A stretch of DNA of 64,000 nucleotides. Source: Candidatus Streptomyces philanthi. GTDB taxonomy: Bacteria; Actinomycetota; Actinomycetes; Streptomycetales; Streptomycetaceae. Below, piece by piece: positions 51,880 through 60,763 of the stretch; within the stretch, counting starts at the first letter, position 1, and each line of letters begins with the position of its first letter. The DNA lies in NCBI GenBank assembly GCA_018114805.1, contig CP073042.1:5563501-5627500 (forward strand), in the 5' to 3' direction. Under the pieces are notes generated by a model. The model searched no databases and was not told the origin of the DNA. It was given only the letters and a program-made list of their open reading frames with translations. The translations under genes and the position numbers were made by a program.

Positions 51880-52052
51880 TGCCGGGTGGTGCGGTGTGGT
51901 CGGGGTGTCCGCGTCGGGCGTGCGGGCGCGGGATGCCGCGCGCGGGGCGGGCCCGTCGTACAGGCGCCCGTGTCGGGCGGCGCCCGCGAGGCGGGGCGCG
52001 CCGCGCGCGGGCCGGTGGGGCCACGGCGGGCGGCCGAGCGACGCCCGTGACG

Positions 52053-52577
52053 TTACCGCTGGTCGCCCGGGTGCCGTCGGGCAGGTCCGGCGCCGGGCCA
52101 CTGAGGGGCGTGCGACAACTGCTGGCCGCCGGCCGGCGGGGCCGGGCCCGGGGCGGGCAGGGCCAGCGCGCAGGTCGCGGCCGGTGGGCCGCAGGGCGGG
52201 GCGGACTTGCGCTTGTCCACGACCAACCGGGCGCCCGGACCGGCCGCGAGGAGCGCGGCGGCCTCCGCCACGCTGGGCGTGCCGACGGCGGTGAGCGCGG
52301 CGCGGGTGGGGTGCGGCACCGCCACCGCTGCCAGGGCCGCGGCCGGGTACGTCCACAGCTCCACCCCGAACCGCTCGGCCGCCTTGCGGAGCGCGGGCTC
52401 GTCGGCCTTGACGTCCACCGTGGCCAGGGCGGCGACGGCGGCGGGCGCGCGGCCGGCTTCGGCGAGGCAGTCGGCGATGAGCCCGAGCACCTCGTCCGGG
52501 GGCGCGTCGCGGCTGGCCCCCACGCCGACGAAGACCGGCACCGACGGGCTTTCGGCGGTGGGTCGCGGGGCGGTCAT
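52053..52577 (-). CDS. Cobalamin biosynthesis protein, CbiG C-terminal/CobE-like domain
   Basis: 174 residues. The CobE/CbiG-C fold is recognisable: VFVGVGASRDAPPDEVLGLI at the N-terminus, AALATVDVKADEPALRKAAE, VPHPTRAALTAVGTPSVAEA and ARLVVDKRKSAPPC. In this family it helps open the lactone ring or process precorrin-5 intermediates. The last ~35 residues are a low-complexity Pro/Gly tail. ATG 52577 (MTAPRPTAESPSVPVF). Divergent from the ZIP gene (141-nt gap). Confidence 0.8.
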   Translation of the reverse strand: MTAPRPTAESPSVPVFVGVGASRDAPPDEVLGLIADCLAEAGRAPAAVAALATVDVKADEPALRKAAERFGVELWTYPAAALAAVAVPHPTRAALTAVGTPSVAEAAALLAAGPGARLVVDKRKSAPPCGPPAATCALALPAPGPAPPAGGQQLSHAPQWPGAGPARRHPGDQR

Positions 52578-52718
52578 GGCATCGCTCGCGAGCCCCGCGT
52601 ACGCTGCGTCTCCGTCGCCACACGCGGTGACACTGACGGCGGGCCCGGGACGGGCCGCGCTGAGCGCGGGGCGTCGCGGGCGGCCCGGGGGCGTGGTGAG
52701 CGCGAGAGGAGCCAGTCC

Positions 52719-53525
52719 ATGCCGGTGGTGATCGCGCTGGGCGCGTTGGTGATGACGCTGCTCGGTGGCTGGACCGCGCACCGCGTCACCGCCCGCAGGC
52801 AGCTGATCCTGGGCCTGGCGGGCGGCCTGATGCTCGGCGTGGTGGGGCTCGACCTGCTGCCGGAGGCGCTGGAGGTCGCCGGGGACGAGGTGTACGGCGT
52901 GCCCGCCGCGCTGCTGTGCTTCGTCGGCGGCTTCCTGCTCGCCCACGCGGTGGAGCGACTGCTGGCCGAGCGGGTCGCGGCCCACTACGTGGTGCGGCCG
53001 GCGCCGGTGGCGGCGGCCGGGGGCGGGGCCCGGACCGACGCCGGGGCCGTGGCCCGACCGGCGGAGTCGGCTAGCGCGCTGCCGGGGCGCGCGCCACAGG
53101 TGGGGCTGACCGCAGCCGCGGCCATGGTTGGGCACAGCGCCATGGACGGGGTCGCTCTGGGACTCGCCGCCCAGGTCAGCGGCGAGATGACGTTGGCCGT
53201 CGCGGTCGCCGTCATCGCCCACGACTTCGCGGACGGCTTCAACACGTACACGCTGGCCAGCCTGTACGGCAACGCCCGGCGCAAGGCCGTGCTGATGCTG
53301 GGCGCCGACGCCGTCGCGCCCGTCGTCGGCGCCGCGTCCACGCTGCTGTTCACCGTGCCCGACCAGGCGCTCGGCGTCTACCTGGACTTTTTCGGCGGCA
53401 TCCTGCTCTACCCCGCCGCCGACATCCTGCCCGAGGCGCACCACGACCACCCGGCGCTGTCCACGCTGGGCTGTACCGTGGCCGGGGTGGGCTTCGTGTG
53501 GCTGGTGGTCGGCGCCGCGCACTGA
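52719..53525 (+). CDS. ZIP-family divalent metal transporter
   Basis: 268 residues, about eight helices. The metal-binding helices IV and V are seen in MVGHSAMDGVALGLAAQVSG and AVIAHDFADGFNTYTLA, and GGFLLAHAVERLL precedes a variable cytoplasmic loop (about 88-128). ATG 52719 with AGAGGA upstream. It is the only rightward gene inside the leftward cobalamin gene block, so Co2+ is a tempting substrate, but ZIP proteins usually carry Zn2+/Fe2+/Mn2+ and no residue here decides it. Confidence 0.9.
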   Translation: MPVVIALGALVMTLLGGWTAHRVTARRQLILGLAGGLMLGVVGLDLLPEALEVAGDEVYGVPAALLCFVGGFLLAHAVERLLAERVAAHYVVRPAPVAAAGGGARTDAGAVARPAESASALPGRAPQVGLTAAAAMVGHSAMDGVALGLAAQVSGEMTLAVAVAVIAHDFADGFNTYTLASLYGNARRKAVLMLGADAVAPVVGAASTLLFTVPDQALGVYLDFFGGILLYPAADILPEAHHDHPALSTLGCTVAGVGFVWLVVGAAH

Positions 53526-53596
53526 GCGGTGCGCCGGCGCGCCCGGGCCGGGCCCGGCGCCGGGGCCCTGCCGCCCGGCGCCGGATGGTGCGGGGC

Positions 53597-55126
53597 TCAC
53601 GGCGCGCAGCTCCGCACGAAGGACGCCGCGATGCCGGGCGTGGCCGCCCAGTGCACGTGCAGGTACGAGGCGTGCACCCCGCCGCGTACGAAGCCCTCGA
53701 CCTGCCGGGTGGGACGCACGACGCCCCACGCGGGCAGCGCCGCCGGGCCACCGCCGGCGCTGTCCCCGGGCCCGTCGGGGCCCGCGCCCGCGCCCGGTGA
53801 GATGACCGTGCGGTGGAACTCGTGCCCGCGCACCCGGGCGCCAACCGGCACCAGCGGGCTCGGCGACAGGGCCACCGCCTCCCGGTAGCCCAGGGTCAGC
53901 CGGCCCGACATGCGGGCGTCGGCCGGCAGCACGCCGCACATGGGCAGCGGCGCGGCCCCCGCCTCGTCCAGCTCCGGGGCGAGCGAGCGGGCCAGGTAGA
54001 GCAGGCCGGCGCACTCGGCCGCGATCGGGGCGCCTGAGGCGGCGAGCGCGGCGACGGCGGCGCGTAGCGGCTCGTTGGCGGACAGCTCGGCCGCGTACAC
54101 CTCCGGGAACCCGCCGCCGATGACCAGCCCGCGGGTGCCCTCGGGCAGCCGGGACTCGCGCAGCGGGTCGAAGGTGACGACGTCCGCGCCGGCCGCGGTC
54201 AGCAGCTCGGCGTGTTCGGCGTACGAGAACGTGAACGCCGAGCCGCCGGCCACGGCCACCACGGCCCGCGCGCCGCGCCCGGCGCCCGACGACGGCCCCG
54301 TACCCGACCCGGCGTCCGACTCCGCACTCGAACACGCGTCCGGCCCGCTCGCGGGTCCGGCGTCGGTGGTCCACGCCTCGTGCAGGCTGCGCGCCGGGTC
54401 CCAGGCGGGCCCGGGCAGCGGGGGAGCCGAGCGGGCCAGCTCCAGGAGGCCCGGCAGGTCGCAGCCCGCGCGCACCCGGTCGGCCAGCGCGGCCACCGAC
54501 TCCACCGCCTCCGCGCGGCGCTCGGCCACCGGGACCAGGCCCAGGTGCCGGCTCGGGGTGTGCACGGCGCCCACCCGGCGCAGCGCCCCGAAGACCGGCA
54601 CGCCGGAGCCCGCGAGCGCCTCGCGCAGCAGCTCCTCGTGCCGGTCCGAGCCGACCTTGTTGAGGATCACCCCGTCGACCCGTACCTCCGGGTCCCAGGA
54701 GGCGAAGCCGTGCACCAGCGCCGCCACCGAACGCGACTGCGACGCGGCGTCGACGACCAGCACCACCGGGGCCCGCAGCACCTTGGCTACCTGCGCCGTG
54801 GAGGCCAACTCGCCCTGCTGCGCGGCCCCGTCGTACAGCGCCATCACGCCCTCGACCACGGCCAGGTCGGCGCCGCGCGCGCCGTGCCCGAACAGCCCCG
54901 GCAGCATCCCCGGCCCGCACAGGTACGCGTCCAGGTTGCGGCCGGGGCGGCCGGTGGCCAGCGCGTGGTAGCCGGGGTCGATGTAGTCCGGGCCGACCTT
55001 GTGCGGCGAGACGGCCAGGCCGCTCGCCGCGAAGGCCGCCATCAGCCCGGTCGCCACCGTCGTCTTGCCGCTGCCCGAGGAGGGCGCGGCGATGACCAGG
55101 CGGGGGACGGAGGTCGTGCCTACCAC
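53597..55126 (-). CDS. cobB: Cobyrinate a,c-diamide synthase
   Basis: Glutamine-dependent amidation of carboxylates a and c of (hydrogeno)cobyrinate. 509 residues. N-terminal P-loop LVIAAPSSGSGKTTVATGLM, SPHKVGPDYIDPGYH, EGVMALYDG; C-terminal class I glutaminase with VIGGGFPEVYAAELSAN, nucleophile cysteine in AAECAGLLYLARSL and RGHEFHRT. A Ser/Gly/Ala-rich linker (about 258-285) separates the domains. GTG 55126 overlaps the cobO stop by 7 nt. Confidence 0.95.
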   Translation of the reverse strand: MVGTTSVPRLVIAAPSSGSGKTTVATGLMAAFAASGLAVSPHKVGPDYIDPGYHALATGRPGRNLDAYLCGPGMLPGLFGHGARGADLAVVEGVMALYDGAAQQGELASTAQVAKVLRAPVVLVVDAASQSRSVAALVHGFASWDPEVRVDGVILNKVGSDRHEELLREALAGSGVPVFGALRRVGAVHTPSRHLGLVPVAERRAEAVESVAALADRVRAGCDLPGLLELARSAPPLPGPAWDPARSLHEAWTTDAGPASGPDACSSAESDAGSGTGPSSGAGRGARAVVAVAGGSAFTFSYAEHAELLTAAGADVVTFDPLRESRLPEGTRGLVIGGGFPEVYAAELSANEPLRAAVAALAASGAPIAAECAGLLYLARSLAPELDEAGAAPLPMCGVLPADARMSGRLTLGYREAVALSPSPLVPVGARVRGHEFHRTVISPGAGAGPDGPGDSAGGGPAALPAWGVVRPTRQVEGFVRGGVHASYLHVHWAATPGIAASFVRSCAP

Positions 55127-55716
55127 TCGATGCCCCGCTGGCCCTTCTGCCCGGTGTCCATCGGGTGCTTGACCTTGGACATCTCGGTGACCAGGTCGGC
55201 GAAGTCCACCAGCGGCTGCGGGGCGTTGCGCCCGGTGATCACGACGTGCTGGGTGCCGGGCCGGTCCCGCAGCGTGGCGACCACCTCGTCGACGTCCACC
55301 CAGCCCCAGTGCATCGGGTACGCGAACTCGTCCAGCACGTAGAGCTGGTACGTCTCGGCCGCCAGGTCGCGCTTGACCTGTTCCCAGCCCTCGCGCGCCG
55401 CCTCCTCGCTGGAGGCCAGGTCGCGCTGGACCCACGACCAGCCCTCGCCTATCTTGTGCCAGGCGACCGTGCCGCCCTCACCGGAGTCGCCGAGCACGCG
55501 CAGCGCCCGCTCCTCGCCGACCTTCCACTTGGCGGACTTCACGAACTGGAACACCCCGATCGGCCAGCCCTGGTTCCAGGCCCGCAGCGCGAGCCCGAAG
55601 GCGGCCGTCGACTTGCCCTTGCCGACGCCGGTGTGCACGAACACCAGCGGCCGGTTGCGGCGCTGGCGCGTGGTGAGCCCGTCGTCGGGCACCATCGAAG
55701 GCTTTCCCTGTGGCAT
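55120..55716 (-). CDS. cobO: Cob(I)yrinic acid a,c-diamide adenosyltransferase
   Basis: Adds the 5'-deoxyadenosyl ligand to Co(I) corrinoids (CobA/BtuR type). 198 residues. VFVHTGVGKGKSTAAFGLAL is the P-loop; GVFQFVKSAKWKVGEERAL, VLDEFAYPMHWGWVDVDEVV and QHVVITGRNAP are family signatures. ATG 55716 immediately follows the chelatase stop (TAAATG), so coupling is likely. Confidence 0.96.
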   Translation of the reverse strand: MPQGKPSMVPDDGLTTRQRRNRPLVFVHTGVGKGKSTAAFGLALRAWNQGWPIGVFQFVKSAKWKVGEERALRVLGDSGEGGTVAWHKIGEGWSWVQRDLASSEEAAREGWEQVKRDLAAETYQLYVLDEFAYPMHWGWVDVDEVVATLRDRPGTQHVVITGRNAPQPLVDFADLVTEMSKVKHPMDTGQKGQRGIEW

Positions 55717-57945
55717 TTACGCGACCCTCTCCGTGATGTCGGTCCGTCGCCCCGGCCGCGCGCCCCGGGGTCGGGGCCCGTGCGCGGTCGTGGTTGGTTC
55801 GCCCTGCCGGGCCCGCGCGGGGCCGCCGTCGCGCGCCGCGCGCGCCCCGTGGACCAGCGCCGTGACGCTGTCCGCACGCAACTCGTCCAAGGTCACCGCG
55901 GGGCCGCGCAACTCGTCGGCGAGCCGCGCCGCGAGGCCCAGGCGCACCATCCCCGACTCGCAGTCCACGACCACCGAGGCCACGCCGTCGGCTGCGAGCA
56001 GCCGCGCCGCGCGCGTGGCCTGGGCCACCGGCTGGCCGCCGCCGGTGGCCCGGCCGTCGCTCACCACCACGAGCAGTGGGCGCCGCGAGGGGTCCCGCAG
56101 CCGCTCGACCCGCAGCACCTCGCGGGCGCTGAGCAGCCCGGCGGCCAGCGGCGTGCGGCCTCCTGTGGGCAGTCGCTCCAGGCGGGCCGCCGCCGTGTCC
56201 ACGGACGACGTCGGCGGCAGCGCCAACTCCGCGCCCCGCCCCCGGAAGGTGACCAGGCCGACCTTGTCCCGCCGCTGGTAGGCGTCGAGCAACAGCGAGA
56301 GCACCGCGCCCTTGACGGCGCTCATCCGCTGCCGCGCGGCCATCGACCCGGAGGCGTCCACGACGAAGAGCACGAGGTTGCCCTCGCGGCCCTCGCGCAC
56401 CGCCTCGCGCAGGTCGTCGCGGCGCAGCAGCAGGCCGGCCCCGGTGCGCCCCCGGGCCCGCTGGTGTGGGGCCGCGGCCCGGACCGTCGCCGACAGGTGC
56501 AGCGTGCCCAGCGCCCCGTGCGGGCGGCGCGAGCCGGTGGTGCGCCCGTGCGCGGTGCGGGCCCGCGAGCGCCGGCCGGCCGCGCCCTCGCCCAGCCCCG
56601 GCACGTTCAGCACGCGCGCCGCGAACGGCTCGCCCGCGACCACGGCGGGCCGCTCCGGCGCCGCGCCCCGCGCGTCCACGCCCTGCCCCTCGCTGCCCTC
56701 GCCGGTGGCCGGAGCCTGGTGCGGGTCGGCCTCGGGCGCCGTTGGCCGCGACGCGTCGTCCGCGCGCTGGTCCGGTACCGGCGGCTGCTCGGCGGGCTGT
56801 TCGGGCCCGGAGCCCTGACCGCCGCCGTCCCGGGGCGGCCCGTCGTCGGGGGAGCGGCCACCGCCGGGGCTGTCGGGATCAGTGTCGTCGCCGTCCGCCT
56901 CGCCCTCCTCGGGAGCCTGGCCCTCGGGCTCGGGCTGGTAGGCGTCGAGGATCTCGTCGAGCTTGTCCTCGTCCAGGCCCGGCGCGTCGAAGGGGTTGCG
57001 GCGCCGTCGGTGCGGCAGCGCGAGGAGCGCGGCCTGCCGTATGTCCTCGGTGGTCACCTCGGTGCGGCCGGCCCAGGCGGCCAGCGCGGTGGCGGTGCGC
57101 GCCGTCACGATGTCCGCGCGCATCCCGTCCACCTCGAACGCCGCGCACACGGCGGCGATTTGCCGCAGCGCTCCGTCACCGAGCACGACGCTCGGCAGCA
57201 GCGCGCGGGCCGCCGCGATGCGCGCGCGCAGCGCCGCCTCGTCCTCGGCCCAGCGGGCGGCGAAGCCTGCCGGGTCCTCCTCGTAGGCGAGCCGGCGCCG
57301 CACCACCTCGACCCGCTCGTCGGGCTCGCGGGAGGCCGCGACCTCCACGGTCAGCCCGAACCTGTCCAGCAACTGCGGGCGCAGCTCGCCCTCTTCCGGG
57401 TTCATGGTGCCGACCAGGAGGAACCGCGCGGCGTGCCGTACGGAGACGCCCTCGCGCTCCACGTACGAGGAGCCCATGGCGGCGGCGTCCAGCAGCAGGT
57501 CGATCAGGTGGTCGTGGAGGAGGTTGACCTCGTCCACGTAGAGGATGCCGCGGTGGGCGTCCGCGAGCAGGCCCGGCTCGAAGGACTTCACGCCGTCCGC
57601 CAGCGCCCGCTCGATGTCGATCGCGCCGGCCAGGCGGTCCTCGGAGGCGCCGACGGGCAGCTCCACCAGGCGCGCGGGCCGGGTGGCGCCGGCGCCCGGC
57701 TCGTGCGGGCCGTCCGGGCAGCCCGGGTCGGGCGCGGCCGGGTCGCAGGAGAACCGGCAGCCCGGGACGGTCTCGATGGTGGGCAGTAACGAGGCGATGC
57801 CGCGCACCATGGTCGACTTGGCGGTGCCCTTCTCGCCGCGCACCAACACGCCGCCGATCGCCGGCGACACGGCGTTGAGCAGCAGGCCGAGCCGCATGTC
57901 GGCCATGCCGACGACGGCGGTGAACGGGTAGGTGGCCGAGGTCAT
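55717..57945 (-). CDS. Fused I/D-type magnesium/cobalt chelatase subunit (putative cobaltochelatase)
   Basis: 742 residues. N-terminal AAA+ I-domain (1-350): YPFTAVVGMADMRLGLLLN, Walker A VRGEKGTAKSTMVRGIA, Walker B GILYVDEVNLLHDHLIDLLL, GTMNPEEGELRPQLLDRFGL. Then an acidic Pro/Glu/Gly linker (about 360-450) and a C-terminal von Willebrand A domain with MIDAS DxSxS (LVLFVVDASGSMAARQRM). This BchI-BchD-like fusion probably powers cobalt insertion with a CobN-like large subunit, which is not in the window. ATG 57945 overlaps the cobQ stop (TGATG). Confidence 0.92.
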   Translation of the reverse strand: MTSATYPFTAVVGMADMRLGLLLNAVSPAIGGVLVRGEKGTAKSTMVRGIASLLPTIETVPGCRFSCDPAAPDPGCPDGPHEPGAGATRPARLVELPVGASEDRLAGAIDIERALADGVKSFEPGLLADAHRGILYVDEVNLLHDHLIDLLLDAAAMGSSYVEREGVSVRHAARFLLVGTMNPEEGELRPQLLDRFGLTVEVAASREPDERVEVVRRRLAYEEDPAGFAARWAEDEAALRARIAAARALLPSVVLGDGALRQIAAVCAAFEVDGMRADIVTARTATALAAWAGRTEVTTEDIRQAALLALPHRRRRNPFDAPGLDEDKLDEILDAYQPEPEGQAPEEGEADGDDTDPDSPGGGRSPDDGPPRDGGGQGSGPEQPAEQPPVPDQRADDASRPTAPEADPHQAPATGEGSEGQGVDARGAAPERPAVVAGEPFAARVLNVPGLGEGAAGRRSRARTAHGRTTGSRRPHGALGTLHLSATVRAAAPHQRARGRTGAGLLLRRDDLREAVREGREGNLVLFVVDASGSMAARQRMSAVKGAVLSLLLDAYQRRDKVGLVTFRGRGAELALPPTSSVDTAAARLERLPTGGRTPLAAGLLSAREVLRVERLRDPSRRPLLVVVSDGRATGGGQPVAQATRAARLLAADGVASVVVDCESGMVRLGLAARLADELRGPAVTLDELRADSVTALVHGARAARDGGPARARQGEPTTTAHGPRPRGARPGRRTDITERVA

Positions 57946-59741
57946 CAGCTGGTGCCCCTTTCGCGGGTGGTGCTCTGGCGGGGTGCGCCGTCGGTGGCGG
58001 CCCGTGCCACCGGTTCGGCCTGGACCCCGCGCTCGCGGGGGTGTTCGACGGACGGCGCGGCCTGCGGCGCGCGCGGCCCGGGGGGTGCCGGTGGGGCCGG
58101 CGGCGCGGCGGCCTGACGCGGCGCTGGCACCCCTTCGTCCGCGCGGTCGGTGTGAGCGGTGCGCTCGGTGTGATCGGTCGGTACGGGGGTGGGGAGCGCG
58201 GGGGCGCCCGGTGGCACGAAGGGCAGCCCCGGGGGTGGTCCCTGCTCGATGAGGCGCAGCAGCGCGTCGGTGTCCGCGTGCTCCTCGATCAGGTCGCCGA
58301 GCCGGTCGAGCTGCTCCTCGCGCAGCGCCCCGAAGGACGTGTCGGGCGCCGGCACGAAGCGCCGGCCCGCGGCCTCGGCCACCTTGCGCAGGAACGCGCG
58401 CCGGAAGCCGTCGCTCTCCAGTGAGCCGTGCCAGTGGGTGCCCCACACGGAGCCGAGCCGGCAGCCGTCGAGGAACGCCGTGCCCCCGCCGACCTCGGCG
58501 ACCCCGTGGTGGATCTCGTACCCCCCCACGCGTTCTCCCAGGGCCTCGCCGACCGGCCTGGCCAGCGTCTTCTCCCGCGCGAAGCGCACCCGCACCGGCA
58601 GCAGCCCGAGCCCTGCGACGGTGCCCGCCCGCGACTCGACCTCGTCCTCGATGCGCTCGCCCAGCGCCTGGAAGCCGCCGCAGATGCCGAGCACGTGCCG
58701 GCCCTCGGCGGCGCGCCGCGCCAGCGCGTCGGCCAGCCCGCGCTCGCGCAGCCACTCCAGGGCGCGCACGGTGCCACGGGTGCCGGGCACCACGACGAGG
58801 TCGGCGTCGGCCAGCTCGCCGGGCCGGTCCACGAACCGTACGAGCACGCCCGGTTCGGCCGCGAGCGCGTCCACGTCGGTGAAGTTGGACATCAGCGGCA
58901 CGGCGCACACCGCGACCCGCAGCACGTCGTCCCCGACCGGCGGCGCGACGGGCGCCTCGCGCACCGCGCCGCGCAGCGAGACCCGCAGCCCGTCCTCCTC
59001 GTCGATGCCGAGCCCGGAGGCGTACGGCAGGACGCCGTAGGCGCGGCGGCCGGTGAGCCCGCGCAGCATCTCAAGGCCCGGTTCGAGGAGGGTGACGTCG
59101 CCGCGGAACTTGTTGACCAGGTAGCCGGCGACCAGCTCCTGGTCCTCGGGCGCCAGCAGCGCGGTGGTGCCGAAGAACTGGGCGAACACCCCGCCCCGGT
59201 CGATGTCCCCGACCACGACCACCGGCAGGCGGGCGGCCCGGGCGATGCCCATGTTCACGATGTCGGTACGGCGCATGTTTATCTCCGCGGGGCTGCCGGC
59301 GCCCTCGCAGATCACCGCGTCGTGCGTGCGCCGCAGCTCTTCGAGGCAGGCCACCACCGGCTCGAAGAGCGCCTGGCGCCCGCCGGGCACCGGGCTCGGG
59401 TCCTGGGCGCCGGGGGCCCGCTCGCCGAAGAAGCCGCGCGCGCTCAGCTCGCCCACCGGCTTGCCCAACAGCACGATCTGGCTGGAGCGGTCGCTGCCGG
59501 GCTTGAGCAGCACGGGGTTCATCAGCGCGGTCGGCTCGACGCGGGCGGCCTGCGCCTGCATAGCCTGGGCCCGCCCGATCTCGGCGCCCTCGCGGGTGAC
59601 GAAGGAGTTCAGGGACATGTTCTGCCCCTTGAACGGCGCGACCCTGACGCCCCGGCGCGCCAGCCAGCGGCAGATGCCCGCCGTCACGACGCTCTTGCCG
59701 GCGTCCGACGTCGTCCCGGCGACCAGCAACCCACCGCCCAT
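57945..59741 (-). CDS. cobQ: Cobyric acid synthase
   Basis: Amidates positions b, d, e and g of adenosylcobyrinate a,c-diamide. About 598 residues. LLVAGTTSDAGKSVVTAGIC (P-loop), APFKGQNMSLNSFVTREGAE, the EGAGSPAEIN segment, glutaminase GICGGFQALGERIED with the nucleophile cysteine, and YEIHHGVAEVGGG. The last ~90 residues are an unusual Pro/Ala/Thr-rich extension (DHTERTAHTDRADEG..) absent from typical CobQ. ATG 59741 has GAGGGGG 9 nt upstream; ATG 59759 would overlap the cobD stop by 4 nt. Confidence 0.95.
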   Translation of the reverse strand: MGGGLLVAGTTSDAGKSVVTAGICRWLARRGVRVAPFKGQNMSLNSFVTREGAEIGRAQAMQAQAARVEPTALMNPVLLKPGSDRSSQIVLLGKPVGELSARGFFGERAPGAQDPSPVPGGRQALFEPVVACLEELRRTHDAVICEGAGSPAEINMRRTDIVNMGIARAARLPVVVVGDIDRGGVFAQFFGTTALLAPEDQELVAGYLVNKFRGDVTLLEPGLEMLRGLTGRRAYGVLPYASGLGIDEEDGLRVSLRGAVREAPVAPPVGDDVLRVAVCAVPLMSNFTDVDALAAEPGVLVRFVDRPGELADADLVVVPGTRGTVRALEWLRERGLADALARRAAEGRHVLGICGGFQALGERIEDEVESRAGTVAGLGLLPVRVRFAREKTLARPVGEALGERVGGYEIHHGVAEVGGGTAFLDGCRLGSVWGTHWHGSLESDGFRRAFLRKVAEAAGRRFVPAPDTSFGALREEQLDRLGDLIEEHADTDALLRLIEQGPPPGLPFVPPGAPALPTPVPTDHTERTAHTDRADEGVPAPRQAAAPPAPPAPPGPRAPQAAPSVEHPRERGVQAEPVARAATDGAPRQSTTRERGTS

Positions 59742-59755
59742 GCGTCCCGTCCCCC

Positions 59756-60763
59756 TCATCGGTCACCCTGGTGTGTGCCCACGGTGGCGGCGCCGTACGC
59801 CAGTCGCCCGGCGACGGTCGCCACCAGGGCCAGCGCGCTCACCCGGCGCGAGAGCCGTACGGCACGCTCGATGTCGGCCACCTCGACCGGCCGGTTCTCC
59901 GCGCCCAGCACCGGCCGGTGCTCGACGCGCCCCGCGTACGCGAGCGTGCCGCCGAGCCGCACGCCGAGCGCGCTGGCGAACGCTGCCTCCACCGGGCCGG
60001 CGTTGGGGCTCGGGTGGCTGCCGGCGTCGCGCCGGGCGACGGCCCAGGCGCCGCGCGGGTTCGGCCCGGAGAGCACGGCCAGCGCCGCCGTCAGCCGGGC
60101 GCCGGGCCAGCCGACCACGTCGTCGAGCCGGGCCGAGGCCCAGCCGAACCTGCGGTAGCGCGGCGAGCGGTGCCCGACCATCGCGTCCAGCGTGTTCACG
60201 GCGCGAAAGCCGAGCAGCCCGGGCGTGCCGCCGACCGCGCCCCACACCAGGGCGCCGACCACCGCGTCCGAGGTGTTCTCGGCGACGGACTCCACGACCG
60301 CCCGCGCCATCTGCTGGGTGTCCAGGGCCTGCGGGTCGCGTCCGCACAGCCGTGGCAGCGCCGCCCTGGCCGCGTCGACCTCCGCCGCCGCGAGCGCGGC
60401 GCCGACCGTCCGGGCCTCCCGCCCGAGCGTGGTGCCGCCGAGCACAACCCAGGTGGCGGCAGCGGTCAGCGCCGTCTCGGCGGCGAGGCCGCCCAGCGCC
60501 GTGGCCCGCCGCGCGGGCGTGCCGGTGGCCGGGCGGCGCACGGCGCGCGCCAGCAGCGCCCCGGCGATCACCGTGCCGCCGGCGCACACGGCGGTGTGCA
60601 GTGCCCCGCGACCCCGGTCGTCGCGCCACAACCGACGCTCCACGGCGCCGGCGGCGCGTCCGAAGGCGGCCACCGGGTGACCCCGCCCTGGGTCACCGAC
60701 GGCACGGTCACCCAGAAAGCCCAGGACGGCACCGCAGGCGTACGCAACATGATCGGTACGCAT
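59756..60763 (-). CDS. cobD: Cobalamin biosynthesis protein CobD/CbiB
   Basis: Membrane protein attaching the aminopropanol arm to adenosylcobyric acid. 335 residues with several membrane segments. Signatures: GDPGRGHPVAAFGR (the GDP..HPV motif), LPRLCGRDPQALDTQQMARA, VESVAENTSDAVVGALVWGA, RAVNTLDAMVGHRSPRYRRF and WPGARLTAAL. ATG 60763. First gene behind the cobalamin riboswitch, followed by cobQ, the chelatase, cobO and cobB with overlapping or tight junctions. Confidence 0.95.
   Translation of the reverse strand: MRTDHVAYACGAVLGFLGDRAVGDPGRGHPVAAFGRAAGAVERRLWRDDRGRGALHTAVCAGGTVIAGALLARAVRRPATGTPARRATALGGLAAETALTAAATWVVLGGTTLGREARTVGAALAAAEVDAARAALPRLCGRDPQALDTQQMARAVVESVAENTSDAVVGALVWGAVGGTPGLLGFRAVNTLDAMVGHRSPRYRRFGWASARLDDVVGWPGARLTAALAVLSGPNPRGAWAVARRDAGSHPSPNAGPVEAAFASALGVRLGGTLAYAGRVEHRPVLGAENRPVEVADIERAVRLSRRVSALALVATVAGRLAYGAATVGTHQGDR

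Noticed and set aside
51712..52040. Histidine-glutamine-rich metal-binding tail encoded by the hexanucleotide repeat
   Set aside because: The His-Gln frame has no start codon between the CobE-like stop and the repeat, and the repeat equally encodes Pro-Ala in another frame.
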